From positions 13,339,331 through 13,403,330 of the forward strand of contig JAKCOZ010000003.1 of NCBI GenBank assembly GCA_022605955.1: 64,000 nt of DNA. Direction: 5' to 3'. Shown piece after piece: positions 1 to 12,330 of the stretch (its first letter is position 1; every line of letters begins with the position of its first letter). The notes beneath the pieces were generated by a model, which was given only the letters and a program-made list of their open reading frames with translations, was not told the DNA's origin and did not search any database. Source of the DNA: Rallus limicola. Its lineage: Eukaryota; Chordata; Aves; Gruiformes; Rallidae. The position numbers and the translations under genes were made by a program.

Positions 1-2434
1 AACCAAGACTCTCACATTCAGATTATTTTGTATTGGTGTGATTCTTGTGTTGACAGTTAATGTTAGCTATTAACATGAAATTCATATCGCCCATGGTAGT
101 GCTCCTGTGTCTCCTGTGTTTCCCATTCCTATGGGTCATCATTCAGCATCTGCAGCAACATTTTGGTGTCCTCCATTCTAGATACATGGTTGGCCCAGCA
201 CAGATATTCTGTAATGATTGTCACTTTACGCCTTGAAAGATATCTGTGTACCAAAACTTTATTGTTATAAATGTTATTCTGCTATATTGTATACAATATT
301 GCACACAGATGGTGCAGATGAAACCCATTTAAAAGCTGTATATATCATCAATAACAAGGCCATGTTTCACGCCCATATAGCAAACTAGATATAGCTGCCA
401 CTAAGTAATGTTTTATTTAGTTTCAAGTTTTCTGCTTTGGTCTTTCCAAACTCTTCCTGTTAAACAGCTCAAAATGTGCTGTATCTGGTGGAGCTTTTGT
501 CAGGCCCTTGCACAAAAGGCTGTCAAGTAATGCATTGCTAAGATGACAAAAGTATTTTATAGCTTCTGACCAGATGTTATTGTTTAAATTCTACCTGGTA
601 AAGGCATATCTACTACTTCAGTGTTTTTCCACTGTTCATAAGGACTCCCAACATCTTTACAAACAAGGTTTTTAAAGCAAGTAAGCAATGGCTGAGAGTT
701 AAGGGCAAAACTTTTGCCGTAGAACACCTTACAACTGCCTAAAAAGATTTTTGAGCATCTCAACACCTATTAAGTTTAAGTAATTTCCACATTATGAAAA
801 ATGTACCAAGATCGAGATGCTTCTTTCATCCAGGAGTAGCATGGCTGGAGGACAGAATAATACTGAGATCTATGGGGTTTTTGTTTGGTTATCTCCTTGC
901 TGAAGGCAATGGGATAACAATTGGACTAAGTGACGATATCAAACATGCCATCACAGAAAAATCTTGTCATCAGATGTCATGTTATCACTATATTTTTGTC
1001 AGATATAAAATTTCAAGGTAGATATCAATATTGAAGTCTACTGACAAGTGTAACCATGTCTCTTGGATTATTGAAAACAGAGAACACAACAAAGCATCTA
1101 CTTTATATCTCTCCCAGTTGAATACTGCTAAGGAGAGTTGCACCTGTACTTTGTTGTGAATCTGAAGTTACAGTTGAAGATTACCAATATATCGTAGCAA
1201 TTCTGTTTGCCTTTTATTAATAGAGGAGAATAATGGAATCTTTAGCTTTGAAGACTGCGGAGATACAAAAAGCTTTTTAGTGTATATCTAAATATCTATA
1301 CATATATATGTATATTATGCTAGTTTGTTTTGAAAGTCAGGTCATTTCAGATTTTGATTACATTGCTAACTTTGTCAAGGAATGAAGATCCCATAGGCTG
1401 CTGTTGAGTTAGGAGAAAAGTATGAAGTTATCTTCCTTTACAGATTTTGTTATTGACCTCATTTGGTTTAGGGTTGGGTTTTTTTGTTCGTTTATTTTAA
1501 ATAATTTTATAGATTATAGCATTCATTCATTCTTTATCACTTCAAATGACAAGGTTTTATAATGTTAGTCATAGAATTGTTTGTGAAGTTGAGTTCCTGT
1601 AGTTTTTTCTGCTGAATGCCTTAGTTTGGTTTTTCAATAGATTTGGTTGTTGATCAGAAAAGCTTCCTTTGGCTTTATATGAATGGTTCATAATACATCA
1701 CAAAAATCCTGTCAGTATCTTTTCTAGCCATGGTCCAGAGTCCTTTAGCCTATGCTGCTGGCATATTACATGTTCAAAAAAAGTCATTAAGTGAATGTTA
1801 CATCTGATATGTTTTTGCCTTTCTTAGGAGGTATTATTAATTTAATAGGCTGATGTTTTCAATGCTTATAAACTAGCAGGCTATTTTGATTCTCCCTCCA
1901 GTAATGCTTGACCAGTTCCTGAGCTTTCTTTTACTCAAATATTAACATTTCACATTAAGTTGATCTGTTTGATATTTGTGTTGATCTCATGAGTTTACCC
2001 AGGTCTTTGAAAAAAATGTCCTTCTCATCCCCTGTGTTGTCATGTTTGGTGTAAGAGAATGGTTACCTGTAACAAAGTCCCTATATTTCAATACATGCTA
2101 TAGAAAAATCACATACACTGCAGAATAGACTTTAGAAATTCTTGGCATGAAGTTTCTAATTATGGATTCATCAACTCATTGAAATGTTTGTGATCTAATA
2201 ACCACACAGGAAAAAACAACTTTTATTTCTCATTAATTCTGGTTTAATTAATTTCATCAATATATACCCCCTATTCAACCAATATTAATCTCTTGATATG
2301 TGAATTATGAGATTACATTGTTTTAAAAGATTGTATGCTCTTACCACAGAAATCTACCTCAGTGCCAACAGTCTTGCAGGTTTCCACTAAATGTTCCATG
2401 CTTAGGACATAGATTTACTAGGTCTCTGGAGCAA
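1..2434. other. Unique AT-rich non-coding DNA
   Basis: No coding exon, RNA gene or dispersed repeat is recognisable here. The only open frames are short (60 and 75 codons), are not flanked by convincing splice sites and show no known domain. A small AT-dinucleotide patch lies near 1295-1318. The stretch may be intronic or intergenic; nothing in it decides which. Confidence 0.6.
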
Positions 2435-2797
2435 ACAGGTGCTGTGGTTTTGGCTAGGATAGAGTTAATTTTCACAAGGAGACAGGACAGGTGAGCCAAG
2501 CATAAAAGAGGGCTAGCTGGGGAGGGGTGGCTCTGCATGGCTCTGGGACAATCTGAGTGTGGTCGGTTGGTGGGCCAGTAAATTCCCTCATGTTAGTACT
2601 TGTTTGTATGTTCTGTTATAAATCCTGTTGCTGCCTTTCCCCCCCTCCCTTTTTGTCCCAATAAACTATCCTTATCCCAACTCATGAAGTCTGCCATTGT
2701 TTCCTCATTCTCCACCCCATGCTGCTGGGGCACAGAGGGGTGAGCAAGCAGCCACACAGGACTCAGCTGCTGGCTGGAGCTGAACCACAACAACAGG
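2435..2797 (+). mobile_element. ERVL-type endogenous retrovirus solo LTR with target-site duplication
   Basis: The LTR itself runs from 2440 (TGCTGTGG) to 2792 (CCACAACA) and is flanked by identical 5-bp repeats ACAGG at 2435-2439 and 2793-2797. A 5-bp duplication is what ERVL-class integrases leave. Near the 5' end is the motif GATAGAGTTAATTTTC (2458-2473), shared with the LTRs at 13364 and 54221. A TATA-like CATAAAAG sits near 2500 and a polyadenylation signal AATAAA near 2660, followed by the pyrimidine-rich, GAGTGAGC-like tail typical of these avian LTRs. No gag, pol or env sequence adjoins it, so it is a solo LTR left by recombination between two LTRs. Family naming is from general knowledge of bird repeats; the boundaries and the duplication are seen directly. 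Confidence 0.85.
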
Positions 2798-5700
2798 ATG
2801 TTATAAAAACTATTCAGAGTGCTGGTTCCTCCCTTGACATGCATCTCTGACCAGTCTTCAGAGGATGTCATCATCATCTTAGTATAGAATGCACCATGAC
2901 TGTGGTGGTCTGAAACACCATGGTAGTTTTTGACTACCTGCAATCCCTAAGCCCACTATCCTTCTTCCCACTGCAGGATTCTCCTCTCCATCCAGCCAAA
3001 TGCTAAAAAAAATGAAAAACACATAGCTGAGACTTAGTCCTGCTTCTTCATCTTCACTTCACTAAATTGTTCTCAGGCTCCAAGGCTTTTGCTGCTACTT
3101 AACACACCTCATTCCCCTCCCCAAGGGAAACTTAACTCAGAAGTTGAATTCCTTGAGCTCTTTGTCACCTCTTAAAGAGGTCATTTACAGTTGTAGCAAT
3201 GAAAGGAAGAACCCTGCACAGGGCTCAGTTGCAGTTCTTCCTTCACTCAGGCTTGGTCTCAACTTCAGTCTCTTGCATTTACAGCACTGGGAATTACATA
3301 TCATATACTGGTAGCTCTTATAAAACTATTAATCAGAAGTAATTCTATTATCGTCTTCGAAATCATATCAGAGAAAGTGAATGAGGATTATCAGCATACT
3401 TTTCTATCCAAATTATTCTCTAGAAATCACTAAACAAATGAAAGAAAACAACCTCATATTGTATAATAATTTTGCAAAACACATACTTGATGTTTTTCAT
3501 ATTCCTTACTATTTTCCAGTAATACTTACCCTGGCAGATGTGTGCCTCCAACTACCACAGATATCATTAGGAATAGCATTTAATTATAAGAAACTTAATA
3601 GCATGCTTTTCTCTTCCCCCTAAAAGCTGATTTGCTTGAGGCTATTACTAAAACTGATTAACATTTTCAGTTTCTAGAAATTATGTGAATTTTAAATGAC
3701 TATTCCTTCTTCTGCTCATCATTAACATGTTCCTTTAGTTGTATATTCTGCTTACTTGAACAGTTTTTACTCTGTTTTTGCAAGGCTTGTACTTTGGGAC
3801 AAGACATCTTAGCACAAAAAATATATTATAGTAATTATTTTTAAGATTAACAGACACTCTCAGTTAATGGTTGAAATAGCTGTGGAAGATACCTTTTTTA
3901 CCTCTGGAAGCCTCAGCAATGGAAAGAGAATCTTCAGGACTGCAACTTACACCTAATGGTATGAGTTGTATCTTGATATATCATTATAGTTTTACAAACC
4001 TCCTCTGGGACATAGTGTGTATCTGCTTAAGGACATAAATTCTGAGCTCTCTTTAGCTGCCTCAGTAGGATGAGAAGAAATGAAAAAGGCAGATAGGAAC
4101 ATGTAAGCAAGGAGCAAATTCAGCACTACTTGAAATCTTTAAGTCTAGACTGACTTTTTCTGAAGAAGATATTCCACTTTGACCACATCATTTGGACTTA
4201 ATAGGATTTTTGTTTTGTTTTGTGTAATTGAGAAATAATTAATTTCATAGGAAAAGAAAATGCTGGATACAATAATATGTGTCCTCTTTATTGGCCCAGG
4301 CATAAACACATGAATTCCAGATGTTCAGTGTTGTAAAATGCTGATGATTCTGTTTTGTTCCATTGTTGTGGTAACATTGATTTATTTTTTTTTTACTTCC
4401 TTAGAGTTCCCTCCTATTTTGGGGATTGAAAAATTACAGTAATTTCTTTGCATGCACTTCAAGTCAGGATCAAGTTAGCTCTTTTTATTACACACACACA
4501 TACACCCTTCCCCCCAATTACAAAAAACAATATATACACATTAAAAAACCAAAGCTTTTCATAGCAGAAACACTTATTTTCTTCTTTCCTTTTTTTTTTT
4601 TCCTTTTTTTAATCCTGAAACATACAGGAGAATTTACTTGACACCAGCACTATTTTGTTATTCCTTAGCTGTATGAATCCAACGCAAAATTTTTGAAGCT
4701 ATAAACAACACTTTTGAAATAATGAACTTGCTGGCAAAATTTCATGTGAGTGTGAGGGAAAAAGGTCTCCCAGAGAACATATGTATGTGCATCTGTTTCA
4801 AGTATTTCATGAGGGCCCTCACTGAGCACACATTTCTAAATAACTCATTAGGAATTATTTGCCTGGCTTTATTTGCCTAGATCTTTTTCTTTGTCAATAT
4901 CACACCTGTGGTGACCCAGAAAACTCATGTAAAAGTTCAACGTTGATGTGTTCTGTTCCTGTGCAGAGTGCTATTACAAGGCCACAGGATCCAAGACACC
5001 TGCTTATTTCAAAGCAGTAACAGAAGCATAAATTTGATGGTTTCACAGTCTGTAATCCAGCCTGTATATTTCCTGGATATCTTAAAAAGTTTCTGAGATT
5101 AGCAAACACAAATTTTTCAGAAATTGTCTCAGAATATATCCGCAGAATAAAACACTTTGCCTATTTTTTTGATAACTTGCACAGTTAATTAATTTCTTCC
5201 AGCAAACTCTTTTCTCCTGATTATATATTGATGGGACCAAAGTAAAAACCCTATGTTCAAACTTCAGAACAGATTGTAACCCAGGCATTGTACTTTTTTC
5301 CTCATGTTTACTATAATTAAACATTTGTGTTGTATAACAGAACTTTGGCAAGAAAACATCTGAGAACAAGTGAAGGCAGACTTTAGGGATACTTTCTTCT
5401 GTTTTTAAGTTGAGAATAGTTTTAGGACCATTAGTATCACAAGTCAAATTATTTGGAGAGATTGTTTATAGTTTACTGCTGCTTACAGCTTCTAAATTGC
5501 TGTACCAAAGATCTAGTAATGTAGAGCAGTCTTAATTAAGAGGCTAACTCTTGCTCATATAATGCATTCCTTAGTGGAGTTTTTCTGTTAAGAAATAATC
5601 CTTATGATGAAACACTGCTTAACTTTATGCCTTTCCCCCCCCCCCCATATATTATACCAGAAAATCTTCTACTATGAGGTTTTCTCCTGTATTTAAAATT

Positions 5701-6291
5701 CTTAATAATTTGCCTCATAAAGGAAAATCATATACCTTATCTATAAAATCTTTTAATGGTATCTTCTCATAGTATTGCAGAAGATGGGTGATACTTAAGT
5801 ACATCTGACATTTCTTATATAATCAAGAGTTTAATGTTGACAGAGTTAGAAAAACAAACAGTTCTTCAAACAAAACCAAATCATGTTTCCCAATTATGGG
5901 GATCGCCTCATTTCTGTGTTATTTGGTTATATTTCTTTAATGTTTGTTCTATGCTTCTTTAATAGAAGTCAAACCACTCCTACTTTCTGGTCTTAGATCT
6001 TGGCAGTTTTCAGCAATAAACATGTGAGTTCCAGATGTTCACTAAACCTTCAGAAAATGACCGCCAATTCTATTTGTGTCATTGTTGTGTGAGAGCCCTG
6101 GAGACCTCTCCTCTTCCAAGAATTTACAGCATGGTCATAAAATGTTGTTTCAAGCTACATTTTGCCATATAAATGTCATCTCAGGAACACAGTGTGTTTT
6201 TCACAAAATATGGGGCTACTTGGAATTATGTTGCTATCCATTTAAAAGCTTATCTTAAGGGTAACTTTTTACTACTTTTTCTTTCCTGAAA
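2798..6291. other. Unique AT-rich non-coding DNA with low-complexity patches
   Basis: I see no gene or dispersed repeat. Low-complexity spots are a short CA run (4491-4500), a T/C-rich tract (about 4577-4611) and a run of 12 C (5635-5646). The longest open frame (121 codons, reverse strand, 5082-5447) has no recognisable domain and is of a length expected by chance in AT-rich sequence. Confidence 0.55.
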
Positions 6292-6462
6292 CAGAATCAC
6301 AGAATCACAGAATCACAGAATCTTAGGGGTTGGAAGGGACCTCAAGAGATCATCGGGTCCAACCCCCCTGCCAAAGCAGGCTCCCTATCTCATACTACAT
6401 AGATAGGCGTCCAGACGAGACTTGAATATCTCCAGAGAAGGAGACTCCACCTTATCCACAGA
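6292..6462 (-). mobile_element. CR1 LINE, short 3' end fragment
   Basis: The left edge is the complement of the CR1 3' terminus: three tandem copies of CACAGAAT-type octamers, followed by the conserved 3'-UTR block with GGTTGGAAGGGACCTC and TCCAACCCC. It then reads back into the end of the CR1 sequence and stops near 6462, so the copy is 5'-truncated to about 170 bp, as most avian CR1 copies are. It has no coding capacity. The octamer run and the UTR block are diagnostic. Confidence 0.92.
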
Positions 6463-8340
6463 GGATAATTTTCAAAAAAATACATAAAAGACTTCTGAAT
6501 TTCAAGCATCCACCTCTTTTCACTTAAACATTCAGACTACAGGTGACTAATTCAAAATTCTATATATTTTTGGACTTGAAAGCAACAGTTCCTGAGCATC
6601 TAGACTGATGACCATATACAAATAGCAGGTAGTATAATTAAATAACAAGAATATAACTTCAGCTAAACTCAGAAGGTAAATGTTTTTTTTGGTCTTTACT
6701 TCAGCCATGAAAAGATAGAAATCTTTCAAGCTAGTTGCCTATATTACTATAAAAATAAGAGAGTCAAGGGATGGGGCTGGAGAGTATAAAAGGAGGAAAG
6801 AAAAAGAGAGAGGTAGAGAAAAATCCTGACAGAGTGCATAATATAAATTTCTTTGTGAAGGTATCTTTATCTTTGATGCTGTCTACAGAAGCAGTCTATC
6901 TGAATTGCTCAGAACAGACGTGACTTCTATGTTTCTAATGTCTGGTGGAACAACGTTTTCTCAACAATAAAACAAGAAATCATGTCTTTTGAGAATAAAA
7001 TCAATAGTTAATGTGAAATGTCTCAGCTACATATTCCAAGTGGTAGAAATGAGCATTATTAAAAATAAAAGAAGGCTGACTGAACTGATTTTCATGAATC
7101 ACTGTTTTTATTTGTGAAAATGTTAAATGTGAACTTTCCTCCCTTTCTTTCTTTTTGTATCACAGTATGCAAAGTATTTTTTCCAGTAGAAGTAGTTTAT
7201 AGTTAGTAACACATTTCATCCAGAAAATGTAGGCATCTACAATCCATTTAGTTCCCATTTTCACAGAATTAGCAGTCAGAAGGAATAAGTTTCCTTCAAG
7301 CCCCAGTGGCTTAGACTGAGAATCCTTTAATCTGAAAATAATTGTCTCTGGTCATATAGGCATTACTGGGCTATATTCACAATGAGCTGGCTACTGTGGG
7401 AGTTCCCCATGATAAAAAATAGAAATAGAGACCCTAAATTGATCAAGTGAGTTTGGCTGACTATGCAGCATTTGAAATACATCATGTGCTTCTGGCAAGA
7501 AACTATTCACCCTGAGGAGACATTTTTAAAATATATTTGATTCTCTCCTGTAAAGTAATGAGGCCAAATGTCTGTCTGTTTCCACATCCCTAAGTTTAAG
7601 GATCTCACAGACTGCTCTTGTATTATCAAACCATTTAAAGATCAAAAGAATATTGTATTTCTTCTTCTGCACTATAAATTTTCTGTCCAAACACCAACTA
7701 GTTCACTTTAAAAAAGTATGGCAAAAGAAATATATTCTCCCTTATTATTAAGTTTTTATTCTAAAATAGATACCTACTAATAATACCTGCCTATAATTTA
7801 AGGTGTATAAAACATGAGTTAACATGCAGAACTCTGTGTATGAATATTCACCTATTGAGGACATGCCATATCTGAAAATCTATGTGGTTTAAATCTGAAT
7901 GTCAAATATGGGAGTAGAATTTCCACAGAGCTGAATGTTCTGTCTTTGAACTTAAATGTTTTTCTTTGTATTTCCATTGTGAAAAGTATTGCAGTGCATG
8001 AGTTAAAAGAACTCTCTTTTTAAGTTTAGACTGTCTTTTGAGATGACATTTTCACTTCCTATTACAAAGGGCTGATAGCTATTTTAGCAGATGCAATAAT
8101 TTCAGAGACCTGCGGTTGCATCAGCTTGTTATCACTATAATATCAGTGTCCCTATTCTTAGCCTTTTTCCAGAGAAGCTGGTCAAAATGAGTCATCTCAT
8201 TTGCAATTAGTGCCCTTATGGTCAAGCACACAAATGACAGTCTAGTTCTACATGACACCATAGTGACACAGCTTGAAGATACTCATTGTAGCCAGCATTT
8301 CTAAGCGAAAGCAAATGGTGAATCTGGTATCCTCCCTCTG
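6463..8340. other. Unique AT-rich non-coding DNA; regulatory-looking motif cluster near its end
   Basis: No gene or clear repeat is visible. The last 250 bases (about 8090-8330) are less AT-rich. They pack an AP-1-type site TGAGTCA (8188-8194), an octamer-like ATTTGCAA and a homeodomain-type CAATTAG (within 8199-8210). This is suggestive of a conserved non-coding element but cannot be proven from one sequence. Confidence 0.5.
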
Positions 8341-8575
8341 ACCTGTGCCTGTGAACAAGGTTCAGGATAGTATTGAGGGGCTCTGGGTTACTAAGCAATG
8401 CATGGTTAGAGTATATGAATGTAACTAACTGGTCCTATGTAAAGGGGAAACCATTACGCGTAGGAATAATTTATAGTAGACATGTTCATTGTCCTGTAAC
8501 CATTAATAAAGAGAAATAAAGGAACCTTGTCTCTAGGTGACGGGCCTGGAGGCAAGAATCTTTTTATGATCTTCA
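8341..8575 (+). mobile_element. Possible decayed LTR remnant
   Basis: The block holds two closely spaced AATAAA signals (about 8504-8519), then a GC-richer segment with GGTGACGGGCCTGGAGGC, and ends near TTCACA. An upstream unit, a polyadenylation signal, then a short GC-rich segment is the order seen at the U3/R/U5 junction of some avian retroviral LTRs. No target duplication or matching partner was found and the edges are guesses. A unique sequence with chance AATAAA motifs is a real alternative. Confidence 0.28.
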
Positions 8576-10401
8576 CAAGTGGGAAAGCGGTGGTATGCAC
8601 CTACCTCCTTTAGTTTTTAAAGAGTAATGATGAGCAGAAATCATAGAAGACTAGAAGAAGTTGTCTTAAAAAGAAGTCACTAAGGTGTTTAGTTAAGTTG
8701 GCCAAACTGCCATTTTCTGTCAATTTGATATTTCTGCTTACTGTTTTAAAATACCTTAATTGATTTTGAAACATTAGAGTTTCATTCCAAAGAGCTCTCT
8801 GTATATTTTCCGTTATTTTTTATATAGTCTCAGTTTTCCATCACACATTCCTAAATATTTTTAATGATCCTTGTTGGTATTTTGCTGGGTTTTTTTTCCT
8901 CTACCTTGCTGTTCTCAATGTCAGTATAAACTCTGTTTGACTCAGATACAGAGTACATTTGTATCTTCATTATGTATCAAATATATAGAAAATTGAAAAA
9001 AATCTTTCAATTAAAGTACAATTTTTTGGTTTCATTTATTGCTTAATTGATACTGCATCCTTATGCTTCTTGAGATTTGTATTCAAAATAAGGGCAAATT
9101 CAGTTCAATGAGATATGCTGAGACACTACTCTATTATATGCCACCTATTTTTTTTAACATCTTCCCACACATGAGGATCTGAGGCTCCAGGTGACTTGCC
9201 TACACTCTGATTACCAGATAGTATTCTAGGAGAGAGAGAGACTTAAATTTTCAATTGTAACTTCCTCCTCTGTTAGTTAAGGTCCCTAGGCATTTCTAGT
9301 TTTGTGAATTTTAAGGAGTAATGCATGGTTATCAACATGAATAGTGGAATATTAGTCAGACCAAAGAAAGAGGTGGCGTGAGAATAGACATAAGGCCCAC
9401 AGATAGACCACCATTTAAAAAAATGCCACTATATCCCTGTAGTAACCTCTAAGGATACTAATGTTTTATACAAAATGGAACATTTCTGAAAGGAACAGTT
9501 GAGACACAGTCTTTCAGAAGGTGGAAGAAGTGGATTCAATGTTTTTCATCAGACAGAAGGTCTGCTTTGAACTTTGGTCTTTCTCCTCCATCTTAGCTAA
9601 GTACCTTAACCATGTTGTTACAGCAAAAAATAAGGGGACTCTATGTTTGTAGATGAGTGATATGATCTAACGAGTAGACTGCATTTATGAATTGAATTGA
9701 ATATTTTATCACAATTATTTGCTCTTGGGTACCTAACTCTAATATCAACAAATATTTAGGATCTTTAGATATCGGAAAGAAAAATAAAGTAGTGATATAG
9801 TGAATTTGCCCAAGAAATTTTCAAAACCTGTTGTTTCTGCTTCTTGATAGAAAAACCAAACCAAACCAAACCAAAAATGACAAAATTTCTTTCTGAGAAA
9901 TGTTCCTCCAGAAAACAATCTATATAATATGATATTAAATAGCTCATTCTTTTAGCACCTTTTACACTAGTGTGAAAGGATCTGTTGCCAGGAAGCATAA
10001 AACTGTTGTTTGTTACCCAGACAACCGTTGTAGGGGAAGATCAGATTAGCCTTCAAGTCCCCATTAAATTGTCTAAAAAGATTAAAAGTGATTTGTCAAA
10101 TACATATCTATGAAATATTTACTAAAGGACATTTTAAAATATGATAATTGCTTGTATATTCTTATATTCTGTATAAAAATGCCTCTCTTTTTACTTTAAT
10201 TTTCATATCAACAAAACCCCAAACTATCATACTGCTGCTGCAACATGTTTTATTGGATACTTTCTGGATCTCTTGCTCCCACATAAAGTAAACAAGCCTC
10301 AATCATGGAAGATGCATGGCAAATGTATTGAGTCAATATGAAATTCACATTACTGTTATTAAATTCGCAGGAAAATCCAAATGCAAATTTGTTATTTAAG
10401 G
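8576..10401. other. Unique AT-rich non-coding DNA
   Basis: I see no gene. A short AAACC tandem run lies at about 9851-9877. The open frames present are at most 77 codons and have no known domain. Confidence 0.55.
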
Positions 10402-10943
10402 GAGCTGATTCTGCCCCTTTGCTCTCGTGAGAGCCTACCTGGGGTACTGTATCCAGTTCTGGGGCCCCCAGTACAGGACAGACATTGAGCTTTTGGAACC
10501 AGTACTGAGGAGGGCCACAGAGATGATCAGGGGGCTGGAGCACCTCTCCTATGAAGACAGGCTGAGAGAATAGGTTTTGTTCAGCCAGGAGAAGAGAAAG
10601 CTCTGTGCAGACATAATTATGGCCTACCAATACTTAAAAGGGTCCTACAGAAATGTGGAAGAGAGACTGTTCATCATAGAATGCAGTGATAGGACAAGGA
10701 GTAATGGCTTCAAGCTGAAAGAGAAAGTTTAGATTAGAAATTGGGAAGAAATTCTTCCCTGTGAAGGTGGTGAAGCCCTGGCACAGGTTTCTCAGAGAGG
10801 TTGTGGAAGCCACATCCCTTAAGTGTTTTAGGCCAGGGTGGCCTAGTGGAGGTTGTCCCTGCCCCTGGCAGGGGGGCGTGAAACTAAGTGATCTTTGAGG
10901 TTGCTTCCAACCCAAAGAATTCTATGATTTTATGATTCTATGG
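10402..10943 (+). mobile_element. CR1 LINE, 5'-truncated 3' portion
   Basis: The forward strand reads through the end of CR1 ORF2: the segment near 10440-10580 corresponds to the conserved 'gave a correct label: leader of the post-RT region' with LEYC-like and ERVQRRA-like codons, now interrupted by stops. The R-x-R-G-N-G-F-like block lies near 10690-10715. It then passes into the 3' UTR (GCTTCCAACCC) and the terminal repeat TTCTATGATTTTATGATTCTATGG ends near 10943. About 540 bp remain. Stops and indels in all frames make it inactive. The reverse-strand open frames across it are antisense shadows. Confidence 0.92.
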
Positions 10944-12207
10944 TTGATTTATTTGCAAACCTTTTAGATCGTAAGTGTGTCATGGTAGACAGGACTTTTC
11001 CTTAGTGGGATTTGGCTAAGAATCTATGTCAAATTATTTTCTTGATCTTTCTGTCACAAATATACACTTGAGAATGGCATATATCCATCTCAAAAAATAA
11101 CAAAAATAAATCCAAAAAGATCCAGTCATGCCTAAGAGATTTTATGAGACCTTTCCTTTCTCTCTGTTCTTTCTAATATGTTCCTATAATAACCCTGACA
11201 GTGATACTCCCACAAATCCACGTGCCCTGAGAATGCAACTGCAGACTAGGAAGAGTGAATTTTGAAATTAAACAGGTCCAATGGAATTATATTCACTATT
11301 TATGATTTCTTGATTGAAAACCTTGTACCTTATAAAATTAATTGAAATTACTAAAGAAATGTCCTGGCAACCTACTTTTATATACAATTGGTTGTGCTAT
11401 ATTTACTACTTCTCATTGTAAGAGTAAGGTTGTATAAAGATTGCAAGAAGACTTTTAAAGGTCTGATGTTTAGATTTTGAGGTTTTTTCTTTTTGGGGGG
11501 TACACAGGGAAAAAAACACATTTAGTAGGTGCTGCCCCACATAAACTCTCTCTGCCTTCACTAGGTGCCACTGAATAACATTCAGTGATTTCTCTATAAA
11601 TAATAATGAAAACTTTCAGCTAAGCCCTTGTTCTTCCATTTTTTATTGAATTTGAATTCTCACATATCAAATCCATGCCCATGAAACTGAGAGCAGTACT
11701 GCTTTCAGTTTCAAACTTTCTGTTTGAAAAGTGCTACCTTCTATTTCTCTACTTGAGAAATGAGATAAAGACACACACTTTTGTAACCTAACTTGTTGAA
11801 ATAATGCATCAGTTTTCTGAACTCTCTAAATATTTTTACATATCAGAACACTGATATGTAAAAAGTGTCATGCTTATTTTGGGCAACTAGGTCTTTTAAA
11901 TTGTAGACCCTATGCCTTACAGGTTTTGGCAGTGTTATGCTGTTTTATGCAGTCAGTATGATAAATGGTCAAACTGGTTGTTCAGAAAAAAAATAGAGAG
12001 TTCAAGCACTGAGTTCAGGGGTTAGAGACATAAATCTGTAGCAGGTTGGGGATAAACATATAGATAAATATGTTTCGGGATTTTTTTTTTTCTAGATATG
12101 GAAGCCAATTGAGAGTAGTAAATTTTTTAATGTAAATATTTTTATCACATGGTAACAATAACAAATTTCTGTTAGTATCAGATTAAGCACAATTTAATGA
12201 CAAAGCT
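10944..12207. other. Unique AT-rich non-coding DNA
   Basis: No gene, repeat or RNA is recognised in this stretch. A short inverted repeat ACATATCAGAACACTGATATGT occurs near 11838-11860 and could form a small hairpin. Confidence 0.5.
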
Positions 12208-12330
12208 AGTAACTAAGTACGTATGTACTAAGCACTGTGGTATCCAAGTACTAAGGTACCTAGGTACTAAGTACTTATGAACTAATGTACTAATACTTAG
12301 GTACTAAGTAACTGGCTTAGTAACTAGTGA
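12208..12330 (+). repeat. Cryptic minisatellite of about 8 bp (GTACTAAG-like)
   Basis: About fifteen imperfect head-to-tail copies of a 7-9 base unit close to GTACTAAG fill this stretch, including several exact GTACTAA cores. Many units contain the self-complementary words GTAC, GGTACC or CCTAGG, so both strands look alike and the array can fold back on itself. Copies differ at one to three bases, implying an old array. No larger repeat family is evident around it. Confidence 0.75.

Noticed and set aside
6291..6322. Tandem CACAGAAT octamers as a CRISPR-like or satellite array
   Set aside because: This is the complement of the ordinary CR1 3'-terminal octamer repeat and adjoins a CR1 body; the same holds at 17091-17123.
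10250..10915. Two adjoining reverse-strand open frames (126 and 93 codons)
   Set aside because: They overlap the forward CR1 at 10402-10943 and are antisense shadows.
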